Assembly: GCA_937139475.1 (NCBI GenBank)
Contig: CAKZQF010000204.1
Coordinates: 18,623-82,622, forward strand
Length of the DNA: 64,000 bases
Direction of reading: 5' to 3'
From: an uncultured Gammaproteobacteria bacterium
GTDB taxonomy: Bacteria > Pseudomonadota > Gammaproteobacteria > Enterobacterales > Psychrobiaceae
Numbering within the stretch: position 1 is the stretch's first letter; every line of letters begins with the position of its first letter. The position numbers were made by a program, and so were the translations under genes. The notes beneath the pieces were generated by a model that had not been told where the DNA came from, made no database searches, and saw only the letters and a list, made by a program, of their open reading frames with translations. This document shows positions 1-9,216 of this stretch, one piece after another.

Positions 1-1
1 G

Positions 2-1534
2 TTAAATTCGGGGATACAAGACAAAAATTTCTATCAAGCGATGTGGCGAGAACTCAATGAAAAAGGGTATTGGAAAGGTAAGATTTGGAATAAAAATAAA
101 GAAGGAAAAGTTTACCTAGAATGGCTTTCGATCACTGCAATTGTTGATGAGCATAAAAGTGTAACTCATTATAATGCGGTTTTCATGGACGTGACTGAAC
201 AATATAGAGCGGCTGAGAAAATTAAATTTCAAGAGTCATATGATGAACTGACCAAGGTAGCCAACAAAAACAGTCTTTTTGATTTTATCAACCTTTCAGC
301 AGCTCGCTACCAACATCAACACCCGACGTCTGCCGCACTGTTAGTGATTAATATAGATTTATTTAAAAAGTTCAATAGCTTATACAGTTATGGCTTCGGT
401 GATAAAGTGCTTGTTGAAATTGCTGCAAGGCTCAAATCGGTTGTTCAGCCTAGCGACCTTGTAGCGCGTACTAGCAGCGATAATTTTGCAATATTTGTTA
501 ATGACTTAAGTAGCAAAGACGATATTACCAAGGTTATTAATAAGGTGCGCAGCGCATTTATTGAACCATTGCACATTGCATCTGTTAGTTTAAAGATTAC
601 GGTGACTATTGGCGTGGCCTTTTTATATAAAGATGCGTCAGATGCTCATCGATTGTTTGAGAAAGCCGAACAGGCTATGTTTGTGGCCAAAGATATCTCC
701 CGTAATTCCTATCAATTTTACAGCCAGCAACTTGCTGATGAGGCTAGTAAGGAAGAACAGCTAAAACAATCGCTTGAATATGGAATTGAGCATGATGAGT
801 TTAGCATTGTCTATCAGCCTATCGTATCGGTAGAAGGTTACGCGGTGACTAAATTTGAAGCACTTATCCGCTGGTACCATAATGGCTCTTGGCTTTCGCC
901 GGCAGACTTTATCCCGACAGCAGAAAAGTTTGGGTTGATTTCAAAAATCGGTGATATTGTTTTAGAAAAGGCATGCGCTGAGTTAAGTAAACTTAAAGCA
1001 CAGGGCTTTACAGAGCTTGCTTTTAATATAAACCGGTCTATTTACGAATTCCCAGTAGAAGCTAATGATACTGCATGGCTGGATACGATTAGGAGGCATG
1101 AGCTTGAACCAAAGGACATCTGTTTTGAATTGACAGAAAGTGTCCTCGCACCAGAAAATGACACTCATATCGCGCTACTTAATCAATTGCAACTCGCCGG
1201 CTGTACCATCGCGTTAGATGATTTTGGTACTGGTTATTCTTCATTAAGTTATTTACGTCGCTTTCCAATCGATACGCTAAAAATTGACCGAAGTTTTATC
1301 TCAGAGATGACAAAAGTTGAAGGGGATGTGGTGTTAGTATCCGCCATTATTTCGATGGCAAAGGCGCTTAACATTGCCGTGGTTGCGGAAGGGGTAGAGC
1401 TAAAGGGAGAAGTTGATATTCTACGGCAGTTAGGTTGCGATTATATTCAGGGTTATTATTTCTCTAAGCCATTAAAGCCGGCACACCTTGCCCAATATTT
1501 GATGGAGGTTAATAGTGAAGGGCGAATAGGTTAG
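2..1534 (+). CDS. PAS-GGDEF-EAL protein, likely c-di-GMP phosphodiesterase (5' end outside window)
   Basis: The reading frame is open from the first bases of the window, and the residues before the first ATG at 41 (ending NFYQAMW) continue a PAS domain of the kind that runs into 'GxWxGxIWN...'. The true start therefore lies upstream. After the PAS/PAC segment (to about residue 70 of the visible part) comes a GGDEF domain whose active-site motif is degenerate (SSDNF where GGDEF is expected), then a complete EAL domain with FEALIRW, a LTES glutamate, DDFGTG, LKID and VVAEGVE. From family knowledge this predicts a phosphodiesterase that breaks down c-di-GMP, with the GGDEF part inactive or regulatory. 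It converges with the hemerythrin cyclase on the other strand, 37 bp away. Confidence 0.88.
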   Translation, partial: LNSGIQDKNFYQAMWRELNEKGYWKGKIWNKNKEGKVYLEWLSITAIVDEHKSVTHYNAVFMDVTEQYRAAEKIKFQESYDELTKVANKNSLFDFINLSAARYQHQHPTSAALLVINIDLFKKFNSLYSYGFGDKVLVEIAARLKSVVQPSDLVARTSSDNFAIFVNDLSSKDDITKVINKVRSAFIEPLHIASVSLKITVTIGVAFLYKDASDAHRLFEKAEQAMFVAKDISRNSYQFYSQQLADEASKEEQLKQSLEYGIEHDEFSIVYQPIVSVEGYAVTKFEALIRWYHNGSWLSPADFIPTAEKFGLISKIGDIVLEKACAELSKLKAQGFTELAFNINRSIYEFPVEANDTAWLDTIRRHELEPKDICFELTESVLAPENDTHIALLNQLQLAGCTIALDDFGTGYSSLSYLRRFPIDTLKIDRSFISEMTKVEGDVVLVSAIISMAKALNIAVVAEGVELKGEVDILRQLGCDYIQGYYFSKPLKPAHLAQYLMEVNSEGRIG

Positions 1535-1571
1535 ATGCGTTGCGTCACCACTAAATCTCCATTTTACCAGG

Positions 1572-3740
1572 CTAGGCCGATTCGTAGATAACCTTATCTC
1601 TTCCCTTAGTTTTTGCGAGGTATAAGCAGTTATCCGCGCGTTCCATTAATAGATTAAAAGGCTCGACCTGCTCGTTGTTCCATTGGGCAACGCCAATACT
1701 AGCGGTAATTTGAATTACGTCACTCGCCGCCTCAAGTGCAATTTTATGGATCTCCTCGCGTAATCTGTTGGCAAGTATCACGGCATCTTCTAACGTCGTT
1801 TCGGGCAAGAGAATCGCAAATTCTTCACCACCGATGCGTGCAAATATATCGCATAGTCTAAGATGTGAACGACAACTATTAGAGAACATTTGCAGGATAA
1901 GATCACCATTTGCATGGCCATAAGTGTCATTGACGGATTTAAAGTGGTCGAGATCAACCATGATCACGGACAATGCGTTACCGTAGCGATGGCTTCGGTC
2001 TAGTTCCGTGTTGGCTCTGGCAAAAAATTCACGGCGATTATAAGCACCAGTTAGGGAATCTATTGAGGCTAATCCTTTATAAAATTCACTCTCACGGTTT
2101 TTGTATTTTAATTCAATATCCTCGAAATCTCCTTGCAGCAGGCCAAGGCGGCATAGTTCATAGGCTGCCCCCATTTGCCTTAGTTCATCATGAGCTAGTT
2201 CATTGTTAAGCCTGATATTGCGGTCGCCAGTGGATAAGCGGGTCATTGCTTTCGTTAGACGTCTAATGGGGTGGGTGATGCTTCGTGTTAGCGCTTTTGA
2301 GAACACTAACGTTAAAAAGAGTAAGGTTAACAGCAAAACACAAGTATAAATAAGTTCGTAGTACAGACTAACAGCTTTACGAGAGGCATGTTCTTTTAGA
2401 TCTGTTGCTAGTTCATCTGCTAGCTTGTTTAGCTCATTCATTTTGTCAGAAAATAACGCAAACCATGTTGAACTGTCCATTGCGCTTAAGTTGTTGGTTG
2501 CTGCAGCGGCAAATAACTTATTTTCTAATGCTCTGACAGCTGTAGAAACCTCTCCCGCATTTATTTTCTGCCACATGGCCAACTCTGAAGGCGTGGAGAC
2601 TTGTTGGAATGTTTGCAACAACCCTTCTTGTCGTCCCTTAACAAGGTTGAAATTATGCAGGCTTTCTTTGGCCAGATGTGAGCTTTCAATCGCCTTCACG
2701 CCCAATGCACGTTCCAGACCGACGGCTTCCTTAAGGTGCATTATCGTGCTAAAGGACAAGATACGATTGCTCAACTCTGAATTCATATTAGTATGTGCAA
2801 TGCCATTGGATATATTCAGAAGGTGTTTAATCACCCTAGTATAATTGGTCTTAACTTGCTCACTGGATGCTTGCTGCGCTTCAATTTGTGGCCGTAAGCG
2901 TTTAAGTTGGTTTAAATGCAGCCTAATACCAGAAAATTGTTCCTCAAGTGATTGATTAGAAGAACCGAATGAAAGCAGGTTAATTTGCTTATGTAAGGTG
3001 GAAATAGCTTTATCAGTTTTAGCCTGCTGTTCTTTTAACTGGCCGGTAAAGTTTGTCGTATTGGTACTTAACACGCCAATGCTTAGACCACGCTCTACCT
3101 GAAGGTTATGAATAACACCCCCAGTATAATCGGTTAACTGTACGAGCTCTTCCAGCGCCTTGATCTTGGTTAGTTGATTAGCACTATTAAAAATAATCAT
3201 TAAACTTAATAACACTGTGCCAATAAAAGGTAGCAGGGCAGTAAACAAAATTCGTTTATTCAATCGAACATTGGTACTGAGCCACTTAGCACAATGATTA
3301 ACCATGTTTTTACTTTTGGGCGCTGGGTTACTAACGTTTTCTGATGCATTTATCGCTGGGATGTAGGGGAGGTCTTCTACGACGATATGGTGGATCAGCC
3401 AATTGATGAGGAATTGACTAATGTCTTCGGCGACCTGGCGTGATTTATTCGTCAGCCAGCCCCTTTTTAACTCTGCAATTTTATCATGAAATTCCTGATG
3501 CTTTTCAATGTGAGCGTCTAAATCTTCATATTGATGACGCCTAAGCAAAGCTTCTTCTCGTGAAAAATGACGTTTTACGTAATGCTCTAATTGGTCGAAG
3601 ATGTCATCAACTGAGCTTTCTAGCTGATTTTCCTCAATAGCAGTGGAAATCTTATTAATAACAGACAGAATTTGCTTATGATCACTGTCTATCTGCAAGA
3701 TACCAGTGTTTAGGCCGTCACACCACTCAACCTTATTCAT
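1572..3740 (-). CDS. Hemerythrin-NIT-HAMP-GGDEF diguanylate cyclase
   Basis: A 722-residue membrane protein with an unusual domain stack. Residues 1-130 form a bacteriohemerythrin with the expected iron ligands visible: H21, H58, E62, H77, H81, H118 and D123. A membrane segment follows near 165-185, then a periplasmic region resembling the nitrate/nitrite-sensing NIT domain (ERGLSIGVLST), a second membrane segment near 465-485, a HAMP region, and a C-terminal GGDEF domain with intact GGEEF and an RxxD inhibitory I-site (RLCD) five residues ahead of it. It probably makes c-di-GMP in response to oxygen or diiron redox state inside the cell and to a ligand outside. The ATG at 3740 has an AAAGG ribosome site 8 bases upstream. 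Confidence 0.88.
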   Translation of the reverse strand: MNKVEWCDGLNTGILQIDSDHKQILSVINKISTAIEENQLESSVDDIFDQLEHYVKRHFSREEALLRRHQYEDLDAHIEKHQEFHDKIAELKRGWLTNKSRQVAEDISQFLINWLIHHIVVEDLPYIPAINASENVSNPAPKSKNMVNHCAKWLSTNVRLNKRILFTALLPFIGTVLLSLMIIFNSANQLTKIKALEELVQLTDYTGGVIHNLQVERGLSIGVLSTNTTNFTGQLKEQQAKTDKAISTLHKQINLLSFGSSNQSLEEQFSGIRLHLNQLKRLRPQIEAQQASSEQVKTNYTRVIKHLLNISNGIAHTNMNSELSNRILSFSTIMHLKEAVGLERALGVKAIESSHLAKESLHNFNLVKGRQEGLLQTFQQVSTPSELAMWQKINAGEVSTAVRALENKLFAAAATNNLSAMDSSTWFALFSDKMNELNKLADELATDLKEHASRKAVSLYYELIYTCVLLLTLLFLTLVFSKALTRSITHPIRRLTKAMTRLSTGDRNIRLNNELAHDELRQMGAAYELCRLGLLQGDFEDIELKYKNRESEFYKGLASIDSLTGAYNRREFFARANTELDRSHRYGNALSVIMVDLDHFKSVNDTYGHANGDLILQMFSNSCRSHLRLCDIFARIGGEEFAILLPETTLEDAVILANRLREEIHKIALEAASDVIQITASIGVAQWNNEQVEPFNLLMERADNCLYLAKTKGRDKVIYESA

Positions 3741-3967
3741 TGCTTTTGCCTTTGTGTTAATAACTTAGTTTTGCTGCGGGTATTCTATCAATTTTGCAAC
3801 AATTATATAACTGTTTATCTGGTCGTTGTTCGCTTATATCAGTGCGGATAGACGGGCGCATATGAGGTTGCAGAATAAACTAGCCTAAAGAGCAGTTCTA
3901 AACAGGGGATAGATATTACATTTAAAAACAAGGGGATACTTGCTATTAAAGCGCATGATTTTACGTG

Positions 3968-4900
3968 TTAACTATTGGGTTCATCGCTGGGCAAGTGTTG
4001 TTGCGCTAGGTTCAGGTATTCTATCTTCTGTCTGTTGTTAAGTGTTTGCGTTTGCTGATTTATCGTCTGATAGCAATCAGCAATTACTTTGTTGGATGAA
4101 ATGGCAGGGGTGGAACTAATTATCAGTCTATCAAATGCTTTGGGCTTTAGCTGAGCTAATAGCGTATCAGTGAACCCAACGATATCGATGTTTGACACAA
4201 CGCTCACATAGCTATTATTGGGTTGAGGGGTAATGTGAAGTGTCAAATAGTCGTGCCCCCTAATTGCATTTAATGAGTAGCCATACGGGCTAAATTGATG
4301 GCCGTCAATACTAAACTCTACCAGCAATTCGCTCAGACCTAGAAACCCCACCACATCATTTGCGCTGATATATTGGCTCATGAACAGTTCACTGGCTTCT
4401 TTACAAATATGATAGGCAAGTAATTCAAAACTTGAACGGGTAGTTAATGGATTGATGTTGAATCGATTGGCTTGGAAAATTTGCACGTAATGTTGTTCTA
4501 ACGAACCAAGCATCTGACTTGAGCCACTGACATGACGATTTAATCTGCTGACGTCTTGATCAAAATTGGAGGGCTGACTTTTCGAAAAGTATTCGTTTTT
4601 TCGTTGAAAAAGCACTGTTCGCACGGTAAATCTTGGTTGAGAGGTAATAAAAAACTCGATTGATTTAGCTAAATTGGTTTCGCCACACGTTAGAATGATG
4701 AAGTGATCTTGCCAGATGAACAAACTTGACTCAGATAGTATATAGGCATGGCAATTCTCATTCGCTATCCGCGATAAGATGTGAGCTCCTGCTTTGGCAA
4801 CAAGTGTCTCCCAATAGCATGGTGTAACATCGTTGAGTAAGCAACCGCTAGTCTTGTCGATATACAGCTCTGCTTTTTTCTCTGCTCCTTCAAATTGCAA
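3968..4900 (-). CDS. S-adenosylmethionine decarboxylase proenzyme, eukaryotic type
   Basis: 310 residues resembling the eukaryotic-type AdoMet decarboxylase rather than the short bacterial SpeD. Recognisable family positions are FEGAEKKAE at the N-terminus (E4 and E7 matching human E8 and E11), ILSESSLF with predicted self-cleavage between E57 and S58 to form the pyruvoyl group, LTCGET with the catalytic Cys at 72 (same +14 spacing from the serine as in human), RKNEYF, PYGYSLN and TLHITPQ with the processing Ser and His. The product supplies decarboxylated AdoMet for spermidine or related polyamines. The start is TTG at 4900 with AAGGA 7 bases upstream; I see no upstream ATG in frame nearby. 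No spermidine synthase gene lies next to it. Assignment is by motif memory. Confidence 0.85.
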   Translation of the reverse strand: MQFEGAEKKAELYIDKTSGCLLNDVTPCYWETLVAKAGAHILSRIANENCHAYILSESSLFIWQDHFIILTCGETNLAKSIEFFITSQPRFTVRTVLFQRKNEYFSKSQPSNFDQDVSRLNRHVSGSSQMLGSLEQHYVQIFQANRFNINPLTTRSSFELLAYHICKEASELFMSQYISANDVVGFLGLSELLVEFSIDGHQFSPYGYSLNAIRGHDYLTLHITPQPNNSYVSVVSNIDIVGFTDTLLAQLKPKAFDRLIISSTPAISSNKVIADCYQTINQQTQTLNNRQKIEYLNLAQQHLPSDEPNS

Positions 4901-5050
4901 CGTTATTTCCTTGTCTAATCTATGTTAAGCCAACGTTTGTGTTGTTGTCCGAAACAATCATAAAACCAATTGGCTATTTAACCAAAAAAAGCTACACCAA
5001 TTATTATTGATGTCAGATTCTCCCATCAATGCTTACCGTAGGGCAAATTA

Positions 5051-6604
5051 TTATTGGTACTTGCCAACAATATTTCCCAGTGCAGCTTGATATTTTTTCC
5101 AGTTGCCAATTGATTTATTACTTATTGGTTGGCGTACCTGCAAGGCGCTCGCTGTGGCTACCGGCGCGCTGTTCTTGTCAATGGATAAACAGCTATCTTG
5201 CCAAGGGAGACCACAAAACTCGATAAGCTTCTTGGCTTGCTGTTTAGGATCATTCACCAGTTGTTCGTAATTGACTACATAAAAGTTATCACCGAGCACT
5301 TGTTGCCAGGTAGCGACTAATTGCTTGAATAAGTCATAATATTGGCTGCAAGTTTCCAGGTCATAAGCATAGTTGTAGTAGGAAAAATTCACCGAAAATA
5401 GCTGGCGGTAATTACTTACAATGGTATCGAGCGGATTTCTGTCTAAACAGATTATCTTAGCGTTAGGTAACGCTTTGGCGATAAAGCCCGCGTACAGCAC
5501 GTTAAGTGGCATTTTGTCGATAAAATGCTGGTGGCTACCAGTTTGCGCGCGGGTGGATTCGATATAGGCTTTGCCAAGTTGTGCCATATCAATTGAGGTA
5601 GCCGCTTCGACGGTGGTTTTATCGATCACTTTATTTGTTTGGCTATTTGATAGCTGCTTTAATAACAAGCCAAAGTGTTGTAACTCACCGGCCGTGCTGA
5701 CGTTTGAGTGCGCCGAAATAATTCGTTCTACCAGTGTTGTGCCAGTGCGGGGCATACCAACGATAAATATTGGCTCACTGGATTGGTGACCGGCGCTAAA
5801 TGTATTTTGTTGTGTAGTAAAAGCTTCAGTAAGACTGCTAAATAGTTCTTTATCTTGCGAAAAATCGTAATCTATCGCTTGTAATTTGTCTTGCTTTACT
5901 TGGTTTAGAAAGCTAAAAGCTGTTTGATAATCATTTAATGCTTCATATTCTCGCGCAAGCGCGTGACCAAGGTGAAGCTTGTTATCAACCTCAGTTTCCC
6001 GCTGGTACTGGGCAACTAGGCGTGGAATGTGGTTGTGTTTCTCACTTATGCCGCCAAGGCTTGATAGTGCGCTATGCGCTTTTACGTGATGTGGTTGCAA
6101 TTTAATGGCTTGCTCATAGGCGTCACGAGCCTTGTTAAAATGACCACAAAACTTAAGGCTTGCGCCATAGTGAAAATAATATTCGCTGTTGTTTGGTGAA
6201 ATGTCGATGGCCTGTTCAAAGAGCGGCAGCGCATCGCTATGTCGACCTAATTTACTAAATACGACGCCCAGGGTGTCGAGTATCGTTGCATTGGTGATAG
6301 TTTGCCCACAGGCAACTTTGGCATGGGTTAATGCCTTAGGGTGCTGGTTTTCCAATACATAGAGCCGGGCAAGTTGTGCAAGGTACTCTGCTTTGTCAGG
6401 CGTTAATTGGTTTGCTTTTAAAATAAGCTCTATTGCTTGTAGGTTATTGTGATGATCGCTGGCAATCATGGCTAAAAGAAAGTAGGCATCTGAAAATTCA
6501 CTATCTAGATTTAATAGGGCCAGCAAATACTGATGCGCTTGTTGATAATCTTTATTGATGAGCGCTTGCTGGGCTTGCCGGTGTAATATGGCAATCGAAG
6601 ACAT
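5051..6604 (-). CDS. TPR-repeat sulfotransferase
   Basis: 517 residues. The first 250 or so form tandem tetratricopeptide repeats (for example PNNSEYYFHYGASLKFCGHF and LQPHHVKAHSALSSLGG). The C-terminal half is a PAPS-dependent sulfotransferase domain with the 5'-phosphosulfate loop IVGMPRTGTTLVERI and a 3'-phosphate motif around CLDRNPLDTIVSNYR. It likely transfers sulfate from PAPS to an unknown acceptor such as a peptide or glycan. The ATG has AGGAAG 6 bases upstream. It follows the TonB-dependent receptor on the same strand but is separated from it by a hairpin terminator at 6619-6650, so it probably has its own promoter. Such fusions are frequent next to TonB receptors in marine Alteromonadales (family knowledge). 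Confidence 0.85.
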   Translation of the reverse strand: MSSIAILHRQAQQALINKDYQQAHQYLLALLNLDSEFSDAYFLLAMIASDHHNNLQAIELILKANQLTPDKAEYLAQLARLYVLENQHPKALTHAKVACGQTITNATILDTLGVVFSKLGRHSDALPLFEQAIDISPNNSEYYFHYGASLKFCGHFNKARDAYEQAIKLQPHHVKAHSALSSLGGISEKHNHIPRLVAQYQRETEVDNKLHLGHALAREYEALNDYQTAFSFLNQVKQDKLQAIDYDFSQDKELFSSLTEAFTTQQNTFSAGHQSSEPIFIVGMPRTGTTLVERIISAHSNVSTAGELQHFGLLLKQLSNSQTNKVIDKTTVEAATSIDMAQLGKAYIESTRAQTGSHQHFIDKMPLNVLYAGFIAKALPNAKIICLDRNPLDTIVSNYRQLFSVNFSYYNYAYDLETCSQYYDLFKQLVATWQQVLGDNFYVVNYEQLVNDPKQQAKKLIEFCGLPWQDSCLSIDKNSAPVATASALQVRQPISNKSIGNWKKYQAALGNIVGKYQ

Positions 6605-6616
6605 TAGTTACTTCCT

Positions 6617-6652
6617 ATAAAAAAACAGCACGGCTAAACGCTCCGTGCTGCT
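6617..6652 (-). terminator. Rho-independent terminator after the TonB-dependent receptor
   Basis: Inverted repeat CAGCACGG (6626-6633) and CCGTGCTG (6643-6650) with a 9-base loop. On the minus strand it is followed by seven U residues (A-run at 6619-6625). It lies between the receptor stop (6676) and the sulfotransferase start (6604). Confidence 0.85.
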
Positions 6653-6675
6653 AGTTATTGCTTAGTTAAGCAAGA

Positions 6676-9153
6676 TTATAAATCAAAAAGGTACTCAAAA
6701 CGAATACCGACTTTACGTGGCTGGATCAGATAGTGTCCGTAATTACGTTGTAAGTCGGTGCCATTTGCATTCATCTCATCAAACTTGGCTAGGCCAATAT
6801 CACCTTTATCACGGCGAACTGAACTAAACGCATATTTGTCGAACATGTTATCTACATACAGAGTTACGCTCCAGTTTTCATCCGATAGTTTCGCCTGAAT
6901 ATTGCTTAACGCATAACCTGGCAATACTTCGCCGTCAGCACGTAGGCCAACTTTCGAATACACATCACTTTGATAGGTTAAACCGTAGTTGATATCTAGT
7001 GGCAAGTCGAATAATTCGGCATTGTAGGTAGCACCTAGTGAAACTTGCTGCTTAGGTGAGCCAGGTAGACGATCGCCATCTTTACCATCGTAAAAATCTT
7101 GTATCTGGGTACCTTGGTCGTCAACTACCTGGAATAAGTATGGCGCATCCGCCGTCAGCTTCGCGTCAGTGTAAGAGTATGTTGCATACACCTTAAATTC
7201 ATCAGTCAGGATTAAGCGTGTTGACACTTCAAGCCCGCTCGAAGCTGCACCTTCGGCATTCACCGTTATTGGCTGCTGACCATAGAATGTTGCACCGCCA
7301 ACTTGTGGTGCGTCCCATTCTACGTGGAATAACGCGGCATTAAAGTGAACGGTATTTTTAGCCCAAGTACTCTTAAAGCCAAGCTCATAGTTGGTGGTGG
7401 TATCTGGTCTGTATAGTACTTCGTCAGGCAAGGCACAAACGTTTTGGTTTTCCTGGCTCGCGATATCGTCAGGACATGCAGCGACACCATTTGACCCACC
7501 AATTCTAAAGCCTTCGCTTATCGTACCGTAAAGCATTAGGTCGTCATCAAGCTGATAGCTGGCATTGAATTTCAGTAAGCTACCATCGTCCGCTGCGCCA
7601 ATGTCTTTATAATCGAGGTTAATTTCGTCTTGGGCGTATGAATCGAACAAGGTGTAATAAAGCGGCAAGTCAATTGCTGATCTAGATTCAATTTTATAGT
7701 CGTAAAAACGAGCGCCCAATGTTAGCGCCAACTTGTCAGTCGCCTGGTAAGCTAGTTCACCGAAAATTGCTTTTTCCGTGATAGTGTCTTCGCCTACAGA
7801 AATGTATTCCAGCATATCTGGGCGTAATTGATTTGCGCCCCAGTTATCCACTGCATATTTATCAAAGCCTGGCGTATATTCGCGGCTATCACCCAAGTTT
7901 TCATATTTGTTGTAGAAACCGCCAACAATCCAGGTCAGGTCAGAATCAGTGTTGGATACTAAGCGGATCTCTTGTGTAAACGTCTCGGTTTCATCCACTT
8001 CACGTGTGAAAGCGGCAAATGCTGGAAACTCTTCGTAGCTGTAATCTAAACGAATCAATAAATCAGTTTGATCGCGTTGGCCAAGGGCATCAAAGTTAGA
8101 AATCCCTGTCGCTGAGGTTAGCTGCGCAAAACCTAGATCTGCGTTAACTTCAAGGCTTAATAATTCAGTGGTTGATTTACGTGGCTCTACGTAACGATAA
8201 CCTGATTCATATTGACCCATCTGTGCATTTAATGGATTAGATTGCGCAAGGCTACCGTGGTGAGTGATTGAACGGCCGCCTACATCTTGCTCTTGGTAAT
8301 AATAAGCAACGTTAACATCAACGTCTTCATTTGGTTGCCAGCCTAGCATCACACGTGCCGTAGTCACGTCATTGCTGTTAGCATCTTCTTGGGATGTAAG
8401 GTTTGCAGCGACGTCGCTTGCATCACTCCAATCTGGATCTGGCTTTGAAACACCTGGCTCTTTTACAAGGTAGTTGTAATCAATATAGCCTGCTTCATTT
8501 GACTGGTTAAACGCCACGCGAACAGCCAATACATCCTCAATTAATGGCGTGTTAAATACGAAACCTGCCTCAGTGCTGATATCGTCACTTTGGCTAAGGC
8601 TTGCTACATCGCCATAGATTGAACCAGAGGTCTCATCTAACACGGGTTTGTTAGGAATATAACGGATTGCGCCGCCTAGTGTGCCAGCGCCATATAGTGT
8701 ACCTTGCGGACCAATAAGTACTTCAACACGTTGAATGTCGATAAGTTTCATGTCTACAAATAGTGGTAATTCACCAGCATAGATGCCCACGGTTCCACCG
8801 TCAGAGTCTGGGCCTGATGAGTTAGTGTTTAACCCGCGTACAATGATCGGTGAAGGTGAGCGACCACCTTGATCGGCAATGCTCAAACCTGGTACCCAAC
8901 GTGCAACATCCGCAAGCTCGGTGATATTTTGATCTTTCATTACATCGCCATCAAGCGCTGTGATGTTTAATGGCGCTTCTTGTACCGATGATGCGCGGCG
9001 TAGCGCGGTTACTTCAATGCGCTCGATGCCTTTACTAGTTGCTTTCGCTTCTTGTTCGGCATCGGCTGCTATAGCGAGGGTTGGTAGGCTAATGGCTGAG
9101 CCTATCGCCAGACAGAGCGCAGTTTTTTTAAATTGCTGTGTTACAGGTTTCAT
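6676..9153 (-). CDS. TonB-dependent outer membrane receptor
   Basis: 825 residues with a signal peptide (hydrophobic core CLAIGSAISLPTLAIA, cleavage near residue 29), a TonB-box-like IERIEVTA stretch, a plug domain (PIIVRGLNTN, VEVLIGPQGTLYGAGTLGGAIRY) and a 22-strand-type beta barrel ending ...GIRFEYLFDL. It imports a large or scarce substrate across the outer membrane using TonB energy; the sequence does not show which. The ATG has AGGAGT 5 bases upstream. It sits 63 bp after the YfcC-like carrier and is probably the last gene of an opine dehydrogenase-carrier-receptor transcript. It resembles the large receptor group of marine bacteria often annotated as siderophore or nutrient receptors. 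Confidence 0.92.
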   Translation of the reverse strand: MKPVTQQFKKTALCLAIGSAISLPTLAIAADAEQEAKATSKGIERIEVTALRRASSVQEAPLNITALDGDVMKDQNITELADVARWVPGLSIADQGGRSPSPIIVRGLNTNSSGPDSDGGTVGIYAGELPLFVDMKLIDIQRVEVLIGPQGTLYGAGTLGGAIRYIPNKPVLDETSGSIYGDVASLSQSDDISTEAGFVFNTPLIEDVLAVRVAFNQSNEAGYIDYNYLVKEPGVSKPDPDWSDASDVAANLTSQEDANSNDVTTARVMLGWQPNEDVDVNVAYYYQEQDVGGRSITHHGSLAQSNPLNAQMGQYESGYRYVEPRKSTTELLSLEVNADLGFAQLTSATGISNFDALGQRDQTDLLIRLDYSYEEFPAFAAFTREVDETETFTQEIRLVSNTDSDLTWIVGGFYNKYENLGDSREYTPGFDKYAVDNWGANQLRPDMLEYISVGEDTITEKAIFGELAYQATDKLALTLGARFYDYKIESRSAIDLPLYYTLFDSYAQDEINLDYKDIGAADDGSLLKFNASYQLDDDLMLYGTISEGFRIGGSNGVAACPDDIASQENQNVCALPDEVLYRPDTTTNYELGFKSTWAKNTVHFNAALFHVEWDAPQVGGATFYGQQPITVNAEGAASSGLEVSTRLILTDEFKVYATYSYTDAKLTADAPYLFQVVDDQGTQIQDFYDGKDGDRLPGSPKQQVSLGATYNAELFDLPLDINYGLTYQSDVYSKVGLRADGEVLPGYALSNIQAKLSDENWSVTLYVDNMFDKYAFSSVRRDKGDIGLAKFDEMNANGTDLQRNYGHYLIQPRKVGIRFEYLFDL

Positions 9154-9216
9154 AGTTACTCCTAGAAAAATAGATTGGGCGAGCCCAAATATTATTGTTG
9201 TTGTAATGTGTGGCGG

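Noticed and set aside
2425..2844. 139-codon plus-strand frame
   Set aside because: It is fully inside the hemerythrin cyclase gene on the other strand and shows no domain.
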